This document shows, one piece after another, positions 8,784 through 17,461 of a stretch of 64,000 nucleotides of DNA (its first letter is position 1; each line of letters starts with the position of its first letter). The notes under the pieces are model-generated. The model saw only the letters and a list, made by a program, of their open reading frames with translations, ran no database searches and was not told the DNA's origin. The translations under genes were made by a program, and so were the position numbers. This DNA comes from Virgisporangium aurantiacum (lineage in GTDB: Bacteria > Actinomycetota > Actinomycetes > Mycobacteriales > Micromonosporaceae), in contig NZ_BOPG01000023.1 in assembly GCF_016863635.1 (NCBI RefSeq), positions 248,001 to 312,000 on the forward strand. Reading direction: 5' to 3'.

Positions 8784-11693
8784 TTGGTCTATGGCGTAGA
8801 TCTTGGAGTGTGGCGGGTGCCCCAGGAGGAGTTCCTGATCGAACTGGAACTGCTCTATCGAGCTGCGGGACGTCCGTCGTACCGGCGCATTAGTACCGAG
8901 ATCCGGCGCAACGACAGCATGCCCGACACGGTGAGCCATGAGACCGTTGGAGCCATTCTCCGTGGTGAGGCGCTCGCGCGTTGGTCGAAGGTGGAAAGCG
9001 TCATCCGGCAGCTTGCCGCGATGGCGGTGCACCGTCCGAACGTCGAAGAGGAGGTGCAGCGGTTCCACGCGTTGTGGTCCGAAGCCGTCGATTCCCGGCA
9101 GGCGTCGCCATCCGCCGCGTCGCGGCCCGTCAGCCCGCCGACGCCCCGACCGGTCGAGCTGCCCTTCGACGCCGCGCCCGGCGAGTTCCCGTCCGACGTC
9201 GCGACCGGACCCGCTGCCGCGACCAGCATCGTGCCGCTGGGTTCCGTCCCGCAACGCAATCCCGGTTTCACCGGACGACGGGAGGTGATCGACCGGATCG
9301 CCACGACAATTGACCGATCACCGTGGCGTCCGTTGGTGCTGTACGGGCTCGGTGGCGTTGGCAAGACGCAGCTGGCGGCGGAGTTCCTGCACCGGTACGC
9401 GAGCAGGTACGCGTTCGTTGCCTGGATCACGGCCGAGGATCCGTCGCAGGTCACCGCGACGCTGGCGAGCATAGGCGAGCGGCTCGACTGGCCGGTCCGG
9501 TTCGACATGGGACAGACCGTCCGCACGGTGCTGAGCAGGCTGGAGAGCCGGCCGGAACGCTGGCTGATTGTCTACGACAACGCCGGTGCCCCGGATGAGA
9601 TCCAGTCCTTGTTGCCGCAGGCCGGGGGCGACCTGATCATCACCACCCGGGACGCCGCCTGGCTCGATGTGGGGCGGCCGGTGGAGGTCGACGTGTTCAC
9701 ACGGTCCGAGAGCATCGAGCTGCTGAACGCGCGTTGCCACGAGATCAGCTTCGACGACGCTGATCAGCTCGCCGACCGCCTCGGCGATCTGCCGTTGGCA
9801 CTGGAGCAGGTGGCCGCGATGCAGTCAGTGACCCGCACCCCCGTCCGCCATTACCTCCAGCAGTTCGACGAACGGGCGCTGGACATCCTCGGGTCGTCGC
9901 CGCCCGGCGACTACCACACTACGGTAGCCACCAGCTTCACGGTCGCCGCCGAGCAGGTCCGACGTGAGTCTCCCGCGACGGCCCAGTTGTTGGAGCTGAT
10001 TTGCTGCCTCGGCGCCGAGCCGATCTCGCGAACCTTGCTGAACGCCGGCGGCAGGCAGATCGCGCCGCCGCTGGGCCGCTTGCTCGACCAGTTGGAGATC
10101 CTCGACGAGGCGATCTGGCGGCTACGCCGGTACGGGCTGGTGAAGGTGGTCGAAGACGGCGAGGCGGTGCAGGTGCACCGGCTGGTACAGGCGATCGTTC
10201 GCGACGCGTTGCCGGTGGCCGAGCGGAAGGAGGCGTACATCAACGCCTGCCGGATGCTCGCCGCCGCCAACCCGGGGCAGCCGACGAACCCGTTGACCTG
10301 GGACATGCATATGCGGATCGGCCCGCATCTGCGGCCCGCGCGGATCGCGGAGGTGATCGAGCGGGACGTCCGTCAGGTGCTCGTCGAGCAGGCGGAGTTT
10401 CTATACGAGGTGGGCGACTTTGAGGGCTGTCGCCGCCTCTGCGACGAGGCGTTGCAGGCCTGGGAGCGCCACGGCGTCACCGACGACGAGCAGGTGGAGT
10501 TCTGTTTCCGGCGCCGGGTCGCCGCGCTGTACGAACTCGGCGAATACATGTTGGCCTCTCAGGGGTTGGAGCCTCGCTACCGGGCTCTCGTCGCGAACCC
10601 GAACTTCGGCCTGGACCACGGCGCCACGCTGGAACTGGCCGACATGCTTGCGGTCATGTACCGGGTGACCGGGGAGTTCGACAGGGCGCTGGAGACCGAC
10701 AGATCCATTGTCGACAGTCACCGGCGCGGCGACGGATGGGACAGCGAAGAAGCCATCGACGCCCGTAACAACCTGGCGGTCAGCCTGCGCGCGACCGGTG
10801 ACTACCGGGCCGCCCACGACGTCGACGCGGAGCTGGTCGAGCTGTGCCGCCAGCGGTACGGCACCCACCACCAGCGAACTCTGCTCGCGATGTCGAACCT
10901 CGCCCGCGACCTGTACGGGCTCGGCAGATACGCCGCCGCCCTCGATCTCCAAGGGCCGGTGTGGCCGGCGCACCGTGACCTCCTCGGCATCAAGCACCCG
11001 CTGGTGCTCGCCGCCTGGCGCACCGTCGTGCTAGGCCTGCGCAAGACCGGTGAGCTGGTCAGAGCTCGCGACGAGGGGCACCGCCTGTTCCACACATGCC
11101 TGGCGCACCTGGGTCCGCTCAATCGAACGACGCTGGCGGCGATGATGACCTACGCGAACACCCTTTGCGCCGCTGGCGAAGTGTTCCGGGCGGTCGAACT
11201 GGCCGCCCAGGCGGTCAGCCGACACAGCCAGGTCTACCGGGAACGTGATCCGAACCCGTTCACGCTGGTGGCGGCGACGAACCAGGCCATAGTGCTCCGG
11301 GCGGTTGGCGAACGGCGACGGGCCCGGCACGTCGGCGAGGCCAGCTACCGGGCTCTCCGGCAGGCCCTCGGCCAGGATCACCCGTACACGATCGCCGCCG
11401 CCGTGGGGGTCAGCAACGACCTGGTGCTCGCCCACGAGGAGGAGACCGCCCGCCGGCTGTTGGCCGGCACCCTCGAGAACTCCCGCCGGGTCAACGGCGA
11501 GGAGCACCCCGACACGCTCATCTGCGCGATCAACCTCGGCCTGCTGCTCGGCGGAGAGCCCACGGGTGACGACGGCATCCTGGCCCACAGCATCGACGCG
11601 CTGCGCCGGACGCTCGGGCCCGACGTTCCGGCGGTTGCGTCCGCCATGGCCGGCCGCTGGGTGGAGTGTGACGTGGAACCCCCGCCGGTTTGA
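8784..11693 (+). CDS. fxsT: STAND (NB-ARC-like) NTPase-TPR protein of the FxSxx-COOH RiPP system
   Basis: A 969-residue multidomain cytoplasmic protein. Residues 15-100 are a small helical domain (SYRRISTEI, TVSHETVGAILRG, RWSKVESVI) that also occurs at the N terminus of the STAS protein at 43239-44018. After a Pro-rich linker, residues 155-460 are a STAND NTPase: Walker A GLGGVGKTQ (188-196), Walker B WLIVYDNA, and the GxP motif as DLPLALEQ (335-342). Residues 500-960 are tetratricopeptide repeats with recurrent ARNNLAVSLRATGDY-like units. The C terminus WVECDVEPPPV matches the terminal signature of its paralogue at 14915-17461. FxsT-type proteins accompany cyclophane RiPP precursors; their role is unproven, and by analogy with NB-ARC/NLR proteins a sensor or switch is likely. 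The start is uncertain: ATG 8784 has a weak site, and GTG 8808 or 8817 are alternatives. Confidence 0.85.
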   Translation: MVYGVDLGVWRVPQEEFLIELELLYRAAGRPSYRRISTEIRRNDSMPDTVSHETVGAILRGEALARWSKVESVIRQLAAMAVHRPNVEEEVQRFHALWSEAVDSRQASPSAASRPVSPPTPRPVELPFDAAPGEFPSDVATGPAAATSIVPLGSVPQRNPGFTGRREVIDRIATTIDRSPWRPLVLYGLGGVGKTQLAAEFLHRYASRYAFVAWITAEDPSQVTATLASIGERLDWPVRFDMGQTVRTVLSRLESRPERWLIVYDNAGAPDEIQSLLPQAGGDLIITTRDAAWLDVGRPVEVDVFTRSESIELLNARCHEISFDDADQLADRLGDLPLALEQVAAMQSVTRTPVRHYLQQFDERALDILGSSPPGDYHTTVATSFTVAAEQVRRESPATAQLLELICCLGAEPISRTLLNAGGRQIAPPLGRLLDQLEILDEAIWRLRRYGLVKVVEDGEAVQVHRLVQAIVRDALPVAERKEAYINACRMLAAANPGQPTNPLTWDMHMRIGPHLRPARIAEVIERDVRQVLVEQAEFLYEVGDFEGCRRLCDEALQAWERHGVTDDEQVEFCFRRRVAALYELGEYMLASQGLEPRYRALVANPNFGLDHGATLELADMLAVMYRVTGEFDRALETDRSIVDSHRRGDGWDSEEAIDARNNLAVSLRATGDYRAAHDVDAELVELCRQRYGTHHQRTLLAMSNLARDLYGLGRYAAALDLQGPVWPAHRDLLGIKHPLVLAAWRTVVLGLRKTGELVRARDEGHRLFHTCLAHLGPLNRTTLAAMMTYANTLCAAGEVFRAVELAAQAVSRHSQVYRERDPNPFTLVAATNQAIVLRAVGERRRARHVGEASYRALRQALGQDHPYTIAAAVGVSNDLVLAHEEETARRLLAGTLENSRRVNGEEHPDTLICAINLGLLLGGEPTGDDGILAHSIDALRRTLGPDVPAVASAMAGRWVECDVEPPPV

Positions 11694-11717
11694 GCCCGAC
11701 CTGAGGAGAATCACCGC

Positions 11718-11759
11718 ATGACCTGCCGCTGCGAAGCCACCCCGGCGTCCGGGGGCTGA
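11718..11759 (+). CDS. Putative 13-codon leader peptide with Cys codons
   Basis: ATG 11718 has a strong upstream GGAG (CTGAGGAGAATCACCGC spacing) and opens a 13-residue frame, MTCRCEATPASGG, that ends with TGA at 11757-11759. The next start, GTG 11764 of the radical SAM gene, lies only 4 nt later and has no site of its own, so translation of this mini-cistron probably delivers ribosomes to it. The early CRC tract is notable because Cys-containing leader peptides act in cysteine-dependent attenuation in mycobacteria, and the downstream enzyme is rich in Fe-S clusters. Translational coupling is well supported by layout; a cysteine-sensing role is inference. Confidence 0.45.
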   Translation: MTCRCEATPASGG

Positions 11760-11763
11760 TCCC

Positions 11764-13008
11764 GTGTCCAAGGGTCGGATGCTCGGCCTGCGCGCGGTGC
11801 GCGGCGCGGCGGTGTGGCCACACGCGACGCTCGACGTGGCGACTCTGCGGGCGGGCGGCTGGCGACCCACCCCGTTCCATGACGTGGTTCTCAAGGTCCA
11901 CCAGCGATGCAACCTGACCTGCGACTACTGCTACGTCTACACGATGGCCGACCAGAGCTGGCGCGACCGGCCCCGGTTAATGGCCCGTGACGTGTGGCTC
12001 GCCACCGCCGACAGGATGGCGGAGCACGCCGCCGAGCACCGCCTTCCGGCCATGCGGCTAATTCTCCACGGCGGCGAGCCGTTGCTTGTAGGCGTCGACC
12101 AGCTGGCCGCGCTCATCGGCGACTTCCGCGCGGTCTTGGGCACCACCTGCACCCTGAATGTGCGCATGCAGACCAACGGCGTCCTGCTCGACGACGCCGT
12201 ACTGGGCAAGCTGCGGGGCTGCGGGGTCACCATCGGAGTCAGTCTCGACGGCCCGCCCGCCGACAACGACCGCCGTCGGCGGCTCCCGAACGGACGTGGC
12301 AGTTTCCACGCCGTGGACCGCGCACTGCGCCTGCTAGGCACCGACACCCACCGCTCCGCGTTCGGCGGGATCCTTTGCGCCGTCGACCCGGTGACCGATC
12401 CACTCGCGTGCTACGAGACGTTGGTGGGCTACCGGCCACCGATGATCGATCTCCTGCTGCCGCACGCGAACTGGTCAATGCCGTCGACCTATCCGGTTGA
12501 CGGCGGACCGCACCCGCTCGCGGACTGGCTCATCGCCGTCTTCGACCGCTGGTACGGCGCTCCCCGCAAGGAGACTCGGATTCGCCTCTTCGAAGACATC
12601 ATCGCCCTGTCGCTCGGCGGGGTCGGGCGCTCCGAGCAGGTCGGCCTGAGCCCCGTGGCTGTCGTGGTGGTGGAGACCGACGGCGCGATCGAGCAGGTCG
12701 ACTCGCTCAAGTCGGCCTACCCCGGTGCGTGCGATACCGGCCTCGACGTCCGCACCGACCCGTTCGACGCGGCGCTGCTGCATCCGGGCGTCGTCGCGCG
12801 CCAGATCGGCCTGCGCGCCCTGAGCGACACCTGCCGCCGGTGCCCGGTGCACACCATCTGCGGCGGGGGTCACTACGCGCACCGGTTCCGCGCCGGTGAC
12901 GGATTCCGCAACCCCTCCGTGCACTGTGCTGACCTCGCGCACCTCATCCGGCACATCAACGGCCGGGTCAGGGCGGATCTGGACGACCGGCTGGGGAGAC
13001 TGACGTGA
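11764..13008 (+). CDS. fxsB: Radical SAM/SPASM cyclophane-forming RiPP maturase (FxsB family)
   Basis: A 414-residue cytoplasmic Fe-S enzyme. The radical SAM cluster motif is CNLTCDYC (C49, C53, C56), preceded by VVLKVHQRCN, which is typical of FxsB maturases. LILHGGEPLL is the SAM-binding GGE motif and VRMQTNGVLL and IGVSLDGPP complete the core. The SPASM region near the end has CRRCPVHTICGGGHYAHRF and a further Cys in SVHCADL, enough ligands for auxiliary clusters. The family installs carbon-carbon cyclophane links on C-terminal aromatic residues of small precursors. Classical FxsB proteins carry an extra C-terminal extension related to HExxH proteins; here that part is a separate gene (13005-14351), whose GTG overlaps this stop by 4 nt. 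The start GTG 11764 is probably coupled to the mini-ORF just upstream. Confidence 0.88.
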   Translation: MSKGRMLGLRAVRGAAVWPHATLDVATLRAGGWRPTPFHDVVLKVHQRCNLTCDYCYVYTMADQSWRDRPRLMARDVWLATADRMAEHAAEHRLPAMRLILHGGEPLLVGVDQLAALIGDFRAVLGTTCTLNVRMQTNGVLLDDAVLGKLRGCGVTIGVSLDGPPADNDRRRRLPNGRGSFHAVDRALRLLGTDTHRSAFGGILCAVDPVTDPLACYETLVGYRPPMIDLLLPHANWSMPSTYPVDGGPHPLADWLIAVFDRWYGAPRKETRIRLFEDIIALSLGGVGRSEQVGLSPVAVVVVETDGAIEQVDSLKSAYPGACDTGLDVRTDPFDAALLHPGVVARQIGLRALSDTCRRCPVHTICGGGHYAHRFRAGDGFRNPSVHCADLAHLIRHINGRVRADLDDRLGRLT

Positions 13009-14351
13009 TCCAATTCCACCGAGTTCCGGCGGACCGCCTCGCCGCTCTCGCGTCAGGACTGGGCGGGCCGGCCTCCGTCAGCGAACTAGCCGTGGCGCAG
13101 AACAGCAAGCGCCTGCTGCTGCTCCGGCATCTGGTCGAGGCCGCGCGGCTCGGCGAAGGCCGGTCCGCCGAAGATGTACTGGTCCGCGCCGACAGGAACG
13201 ACCGGCGAGTCGTCGCCGAGTTGATAAGCGACCCGCTCGTCGGCGCCTGGACGGCCCAAACCGTCCGGCGACTGGTTGGGCGCCAGGCATCGGTCGACAG
13301 CGACCTGCGCCAGCTCGGAGCGCTGGCCGCCGCGTCAGCCATCCGGACCGGTCAGGACGCCCGGCTGCAGGCGTGGGCGATCGGCGGCGGCGTCACCCTG
13401 CCAACCCTCGGCACCGCATTGGTCGGGGCCGACGGCCCAGTGGTCATCGACGTGTCCGACGGCGTAGCGTCGATCGCCGGCCCGGCCCGCACCGTCCGCG
13501 TCGCCGCCGACGACCGCCACTGGATGCCGCTGCGCCGGTTGTCGGCCCAGCATGACGATCTCGCCGTGACGGTGAACCTGGAGGACTGCAGCCCCTACCG
13601 GAACTCGTATCATGCCCCTCCGGTGGGCCGCCTGGGCCCGGACGAACTGCAGTGGTGGCGGCAGTTGTTCGCGGACGCATGGTCGCTGTTGGTCCGGCTC
13701 CTCCGGCGGCGGGCGGCGGAGATGTCCGCAGGCTTGCGCACCCTCATCCCGTTGGCGCTGGCGGACGGCGACATGGCGCGCAGCGGAACCGCGCGCGACA
13801 TGTTCGGCGCATTGGCGCTCACCCGGCCAACGTCGGCGCCCGACCTCGCGATCACTCTCGTGCACGAGTTTCAGCATTCTAAGCTCAGCGGGCTGCTCGA
13901 ACTGGTTCGGCTCACCAGGCCTGACTCCGCCGAACTGCACTTCGCCCCCTGGCGCGTCGACCCCCGGCCCACGGCCGGCCTACTGCAAGGGGTCTACGCA
14001 TTCCTGGGCATCGCCGACGCCTGGCATGGCCTCCGCGCGGCACCGGAGTTGGCACTGCAGGCCACCCGGGAGTTCGCCATTGCGCGGCGCCAGGTCGATG
14101 CCGGATTGGCCGCGCTCGAAGGGTCCCGTGAGCTCACGACGGAGGGACGCGAATTCGTCGCCGGCCTGCGCGGCGCGGCCGAACGGTTGCTGGCCGAACC
14201 CGTTCCCGACGAGGACGAAGACGCGTCCCGCCGTGCGCTGGAGATATGCCGTCGAGCCTGGGAGGAGCGAAGCCGAGTGTCGGGGAATCCAACGGTGGCA
14301 CAGGCGGTAAGCTCACCCGAGACGGCGAGCCGGCGCACCGCTGCGGCGTAG
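13005..14351 (+). CDS. HExxH-motif protein, probable alpha-ketoglutarate-type peptide beta-hydroxylase of the RiPP cluster
   Basis: A 448-residue protein of the HExxH family associated with FxsB-type radical SAM maturases; members are now regarded as 2-oxoglutarate/iron peptide beta-hydroxylases rather than proteases. The metal motif is HEFQH (H287, E288, H291), followed by the family's PWRVDPRPTAGLLQGVYAF segment, which carries further ligands or substrate contacts. Residues 1-200 are helical with a conserved-looking NSYHAPPVGRLGP segment before the core. The GTG start overlaps the maturase stop, so both are made together, and the two precursor genes follow within 370 nt. The intact HExxH contrasts with the inactivated copy fused to many FxsB proteins. 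It probably adds a hydroxyl group to the same precursor that the maturase cyclises; this is inferred from context. Confidence 0.8.
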   Translation: MIQFHRVPADRLAALASGLGGPASVSELAVAQNSKRLLLLRHLVEAARLGEGRSAEDVLVRADRNDRRVVAELISDPLVGAWTAQTVRRLVGRQASVDSDLRQLGALAAASAIRTGQDARLQAWAIGGGVTLPTLGTALVGADGPVVIDVSDGVASIAGPARTVRVAADDRHWMPLRRLSAQHDDLAVTVNLEDCSPYRNSYHAPPVGRLGPDELQWWRQLFADAWSLLVRLLRRRAAEMSAGLRTLIPLALADGDMARSGTARDMFGALALTRPTSAPDLAITLVHEFQHSKLSGLLELVRLTRPDSAELHFAPWRVDPRPTAGLLQGVYAFLGIADAWHGLRAAPELALQATREFAIARRQVDAGLAALEGSRELTTEGREFVAGLRGAAERLLAEPVPDEDEDASRRALEICRRAWEERSRVSGNPTVAQAVSSPETASRRTAAA

Positions 14352-14401
14352 CCCCCGTCGGCCCCTGCCCGGGTCCGACACCGCGGTCGGAAGGCGCAGT
14401 A

Positions 14402-14587
14402 ATGGACGACGGAGCAGAGCCCTCGCCGGCCGCATACGGCGACCCCGTCATCCTCGACGTCGCCGGGCTTTCCCTCGAAACCGTCTTCCACACCGACGAC
14501 TCGGTCCTGGCAGACGCCGTCCGTCAGATCGTGGACAATCTCGGGCAACCGGCAGAGAACTACGCGGCCCACAGCACCAGCGTGTGA
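14402..14587 (+). CDS. fxsA: RiPP precursor peptide 1 (61 aa, C-terminal NYAAHSTSV)
   Basis: A small acidic precursor located 50 nt after the hydroxylase gene, with a modest AAGG site before ATG 14402. It is the same length as, and clearly paralogous to, the next peptide: both share L-E-x-V-F-x-TDDS at residues 25-34, a helix ending in I/L-L-D-N/M and the C-terminal block ENYAAHS-x-x-V (Y54, S58, V61). Canonical FxsA precursors end in F-x-S-x-x; here the aromatic residue in the tail is Tyr54 within a longer YAAHS motif, so the crosslink position may differ. The N-terminal part probably acts as leader, recognised by the maturase, and the conserved tail as core. Confidence 0.82.
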   Translation: MDDGAEPSPAAYGDPVILDVAGLSLETVFHTDDSVLADAVRQIVDNLGQPAENYAAHSTSV

Positions 14588-14713
14588 CGCCGTCGTCCGC
14601 GGATGCTCCCGATCCGGATGGCAATCGGTAGGAATTCGATCTGCGTCAACGTATGGTAGTTCCACCGGCGGGTCGTGCGTACTGGAATGCCCAGGCCACA
14701 GGGGGTTGACGCC

Positions 14714-14899
14714 ATGTCAGAAAGTCCAGGTTGGAACCTCGACGAAGAGGCACAACCCACCATCGCGGATGTGTCGAACATTCCGCTGGAGATCGTCTTC
14801 CGAACCGACGACTCGGCACTGGGTCACTCGATACGAAAGCTCCTTCTCGACATGAACAGGCAGGGCGAGAATTACGCGGCCCACTCGCAGGCGGTCTGA
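14714..14899 (+). CDS. fxsA: RiPP precursor peptide 2 (61 aa, C-terminal NYAAHSQAV)
   Basis: The second precursor is also 61 residues from ATG 14714, which has a good AGGGGG site; the upstream in-frame ATG at 14675 would add 13 residues and is less likely because the chosen start keeps exact register with peptide 1. It matches peptide 1 at PLEIVFRTDDSALG and in the tail ENYAAHSQAV. The differences lie mainly in residues 3-20, which suggests a variable leader start and a constrained recognition helix and core. The 126-nt gap after the first precursor is long enough for its own promoter. It is followed after 15 nt by the convergent second STAND-TPR gene. Confidence 0.82.
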   Translation: MSESPGWNLDEEAQPTIADVSNIPLEIVFRTDDSALGHSIRKLLLDMNRQGENYAAHSQAV

Positions 14900-14914
14900 C
14901 CCCCGTGTCGGGCG

Positions 14915-17461
14915 TCAGGTCGGCGGCGGCTCGATGTCACACTCGGCCCACGAGCGTTGCTGCGCCGCGCGCGTTTCCGGGTGCTCGGGGCCGAGCACCT
15001 CGGCCAATCCCGCGACGGCTTGGCCGAGCCGCGCGAGGTCGGCTTCGGCGTCATCGTCCGCCACGGCGAGCGCTGCGTTGACGGCGCACGCCAGCGTGTA
15101 GGGATGTCGCGGTCCACGGAAGTCCCGGGATACGGTCAGCGCCTCGTCGAAGAGTTCCCGCGCGCCGGCCCGATCGCCGACTAGGGCGTGGTCCAGGGCC
15201 AGCCCGTTGAGCGCGCAGAGCACGTAGCCGTGCTGGTGCCCGAGCGTGTCGCGCATCCGGGGGTAGTTGTCCTCGTCGAGCTGACGGGCCCTGTCACGTT
15301 TGCCGAGTGCGCGGAGCACGATTGCATGGTTGACAGCCGCTGACAGCGTCAGCGGATGATCCTCCCCGAACACACGCTGGTAGCGGTCGACTGCGTCGGT
15401 GGCCAAGGCGTCGGCGCGCCGGACCTCACCGGCGGCGCGTAGGCTGTTCGCCAGTGTCATAGCGGCGGCCAGCGAGTGCTCATGTTCAGCGCCGTACCGG
15501 TCGACGGTGTCATCGTGGTGCTGCTCGGCGGCGGTAAGAGCCTCGGCGTACCGTCCAACCTTCCGCAGGGTCATGGCCAACGTCCGCTCGGCGAGGAGGA
15601 CGTCCTGGTGGCGAGGCCCGCGCTGCTGGCGGAACGGCACCAGGATCCGCTGTTGCAGGGCGAGCGCCTCACCGTACCGACCGAGCCCGTACAGGTCACG
15701 AGCTAGGTTGGTCTGCGCGAACAGCAGCCGGTTATCGTTTTCGCTGACCGTCTGCTGCCACGCGTGCACCGCCGCCTTGTCGATTTCGTAGGCGGCGGGG
15801 AAGTCGCTGAGCATGCGAAGGTCGACTGCGACGTTGTTCTGCGCGCCCAACGTCTCTGGGTCGTCTTCGTCGAACTTCCGCCGGTACCTGTCGGCACTGG
15901 CGCGGTCCTGTTCCAGCGCCTCGCGGAACAGACCGGCGACCCGCAGGTTCGGCGGCACGCCGGCGGCGGCCGCGAGGGTGTGGTCGTGGTCGGGGCCAAG
16001 TTCGGAGCTGTTACGCATCCGCTGGTAGATGTCCTCCGCGAGAGCACGGGCGCGCTCGTTGAAACCGAGCAGCCGGAGGGCGATGGCGAGGGTGTGGCCA
16101 GCGAGCAGGGTCAGCTCACCATCGGCCCCGAGGCCCGTCAGGTTCTCCGCTTTGCGCCACACGTCGACCGCGTTCTCGGCCAACCGACGCGACCCGTCGA
16201 GGTCGCCGATGAGCCGTAGGTACGTCGCCTGGTCGATCACCACCTGGCGGGCGCCCGCGACGTCAGAGTCGACGAGGCCGGCCGGCACGATGTGCGGACC
16301 GATCTCGGCGTGGCCGTCCCAGGTCTTCTCGTCTTCGGGGTACCCCGGGTTCGCCGAGGCCAGCACCTGGTGCACGTTCTCTCGGCTGCGGGCGAGCGCC
16401 TCCGCGCCGATCTGGTCGCGCAGCACCAGCTGGAACAGACGGTGCACTTGGATGCGTCGGACCGCGTCGAAGTTGGCGATGCCGTAGCGCTTAAGCTCCT
16501 GGATGGCGCCGTTCAGGCCCGCCTGGCTGCGCAGCGCGGCGCCCAGTGCACTCGATACAGGCGCGTCGCGGCCCTTGTGCAGCAGGCTGCGGGAGATCGG
16601 CTCGGCGCCCAGGAACGCGAACATCTCCAGCAGCTCGCTGGCGGCAGGCGACTTGATCCGCAACTGCTCAAGCGTCAATCGCACGAGCGCTGCGACGGTG
16701 GTACGGCTGGACCTCGGCTTCTCAGGGGGCGACAGCGCCTGGATGTGCTCGTCGAGGCGTATCAGATACTGGCTGATCGGCATACCGGTGGCCGCCTGAC
16801 AGGCAGCGGCCTGGTCGAGCGCAAGGGGCAGGTCGTCGAGCCGGATCGCGAGCTGCTCGGCCTCAGCCGACGAGACCTCGGAGCCGCGTTTGCATACCAG
16901 TTCGACGCTCTCGTCGCGGTCAAAGACGTCAACCTTGATCGGATCCCACAGCTCGGACCACGTCTGATTGCGAGAGGTGAGGATGATGTGCCCGCCGCCG
17001 CTGGGAATGAAATTGACGACGTCGTCGGGATCGTTCGCGTTGTCATAGATCAGGAGCCAGCGCAGTCGCGAGGATGCCAGCCGGTCGAGCACGAGCCGGG
17101 CGGCCTGCTGCAGACTGGCCGTCTCCGGAGTGCCGAGGCGCCGGCCGAGGTCGCGCAGCGACTGGAGGACGAGAGTCTGGTTCTCGGCGGGAATCCACCA
17201 GACTACGTCATACCGGTCGGCGTACCTGTACGCGAATTCCACGGCGAGCTGGGTCTTGCCGACCCCACCCAGGCCGTGCAGCGCGTGCGGCAGGACGGAC
17301 GCCTTGGACTGCTGGTCCAGTGCCTGCCGCAGGGTCGAGAGCAAGATCTCGCGGCCGGTGAAGGACGAGTTCCGCAGCGGCACTCCCGCCCAGATGCGGA
17401 GGGGATCCGTATGTGCGACGGTCGCTGTGGTGGCAGCCCTCGGTGTCTGAGCGTCAGTCAC
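14915..17461 (-). CDS. fxsT: Second STAND-TPR protein of the FxSxx-COOH type
   Basis: An 848-residue paralogue of the protein at 8784-11693, convergent with the precursors. It lacks the 100-residue N-terminal helical domain and begins directly with the linker and NTPase: RIWAGVPLRNSSFTGRE, Walker A GLGGVGKTQ (63-71), Walker B WLLIYDNAND, DLPLALDQAA. The C-terminal half consists of TPR units (for example QTNLARDLYGLGRYGEALAL), and it ends WAECDIEPPPT, the same terminal signature as the other copy. The start is GTG 17461. Flanking a precursor/maturase pair with two FxsT copies on opposite strands is unusual and suggests either two sensing arms or a duplication. The predicted role, ATP-dependent signalling linked to the peptide, is inference from the STAND class. 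Confidence 0.85.
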   Translation of the reverse strand: MTDAQTPRAATTATVAHTDPLRIWAGVPLRNSSFTGREILLSTLRQALDQQSKASVLPHALHGLGGVGKTQLAVEFAYRYADRYDVVWWIPAENQTLVLQSLRDLGRRLGTPETASLQQAARLVLDRLASSRLRWLLIYDNANDPDDVVNFIPSGGGHIILTSRNQTWSELWDPIKVDVFDRDESVELVCKRGSEVSSAEAEQLAIRLDDLPLALDQAAACQAATGMPISQYLIRLDEHIQALSPPEKPRSSRTTVAALVRLTLEQLRIKSPAASELLEMFAFLGAEPISRSLLHKGRDAPVSSALGAALRSQAGLNGAIQELKRYGIANFDAVRRIQVHRLFQLVLRDQIGAEALARSRENVHQVLASANPGYPEDEKTWDGHAEIGPHIVPAGLVDSDVAGARQVVIDQATYLRLIGDLDGSRRLAENAVDVWRKAENLTGLGADGELTLLAGHTLAIALRLLGFNERARALAEDIYQRMRNSSELGPDHDHTLAAAAGVPPNLRVAGLFREALEQDRASADRYRRKFDEDDPETLGAQNNVAVDLRMLSDFPAAYEIDKAAVHAWQQTVSENDNRLLFAQTNLARDLYGLGRYGEALALQQRILVPFRQQRGPRHQDVLLAERTLAMTLRKVGRYAEALTAAEQHHDDTVDRYGAEHEHSLAAAMTLANSLRAAGEVRRADALATDAVDRYQRVFGEDHPLTLSAAVNHAIVLRALGKRDRARQLDEDNYPRMRDTLGHQHGYVLCALNGLALDHALVGDRAGARELFDEALTVSRDFRGPRHPYTLACAVNAALAVADDDAEADLARLGQAVAGLAEVLGPEHPETRAAQQRSWAECDIEPPPT

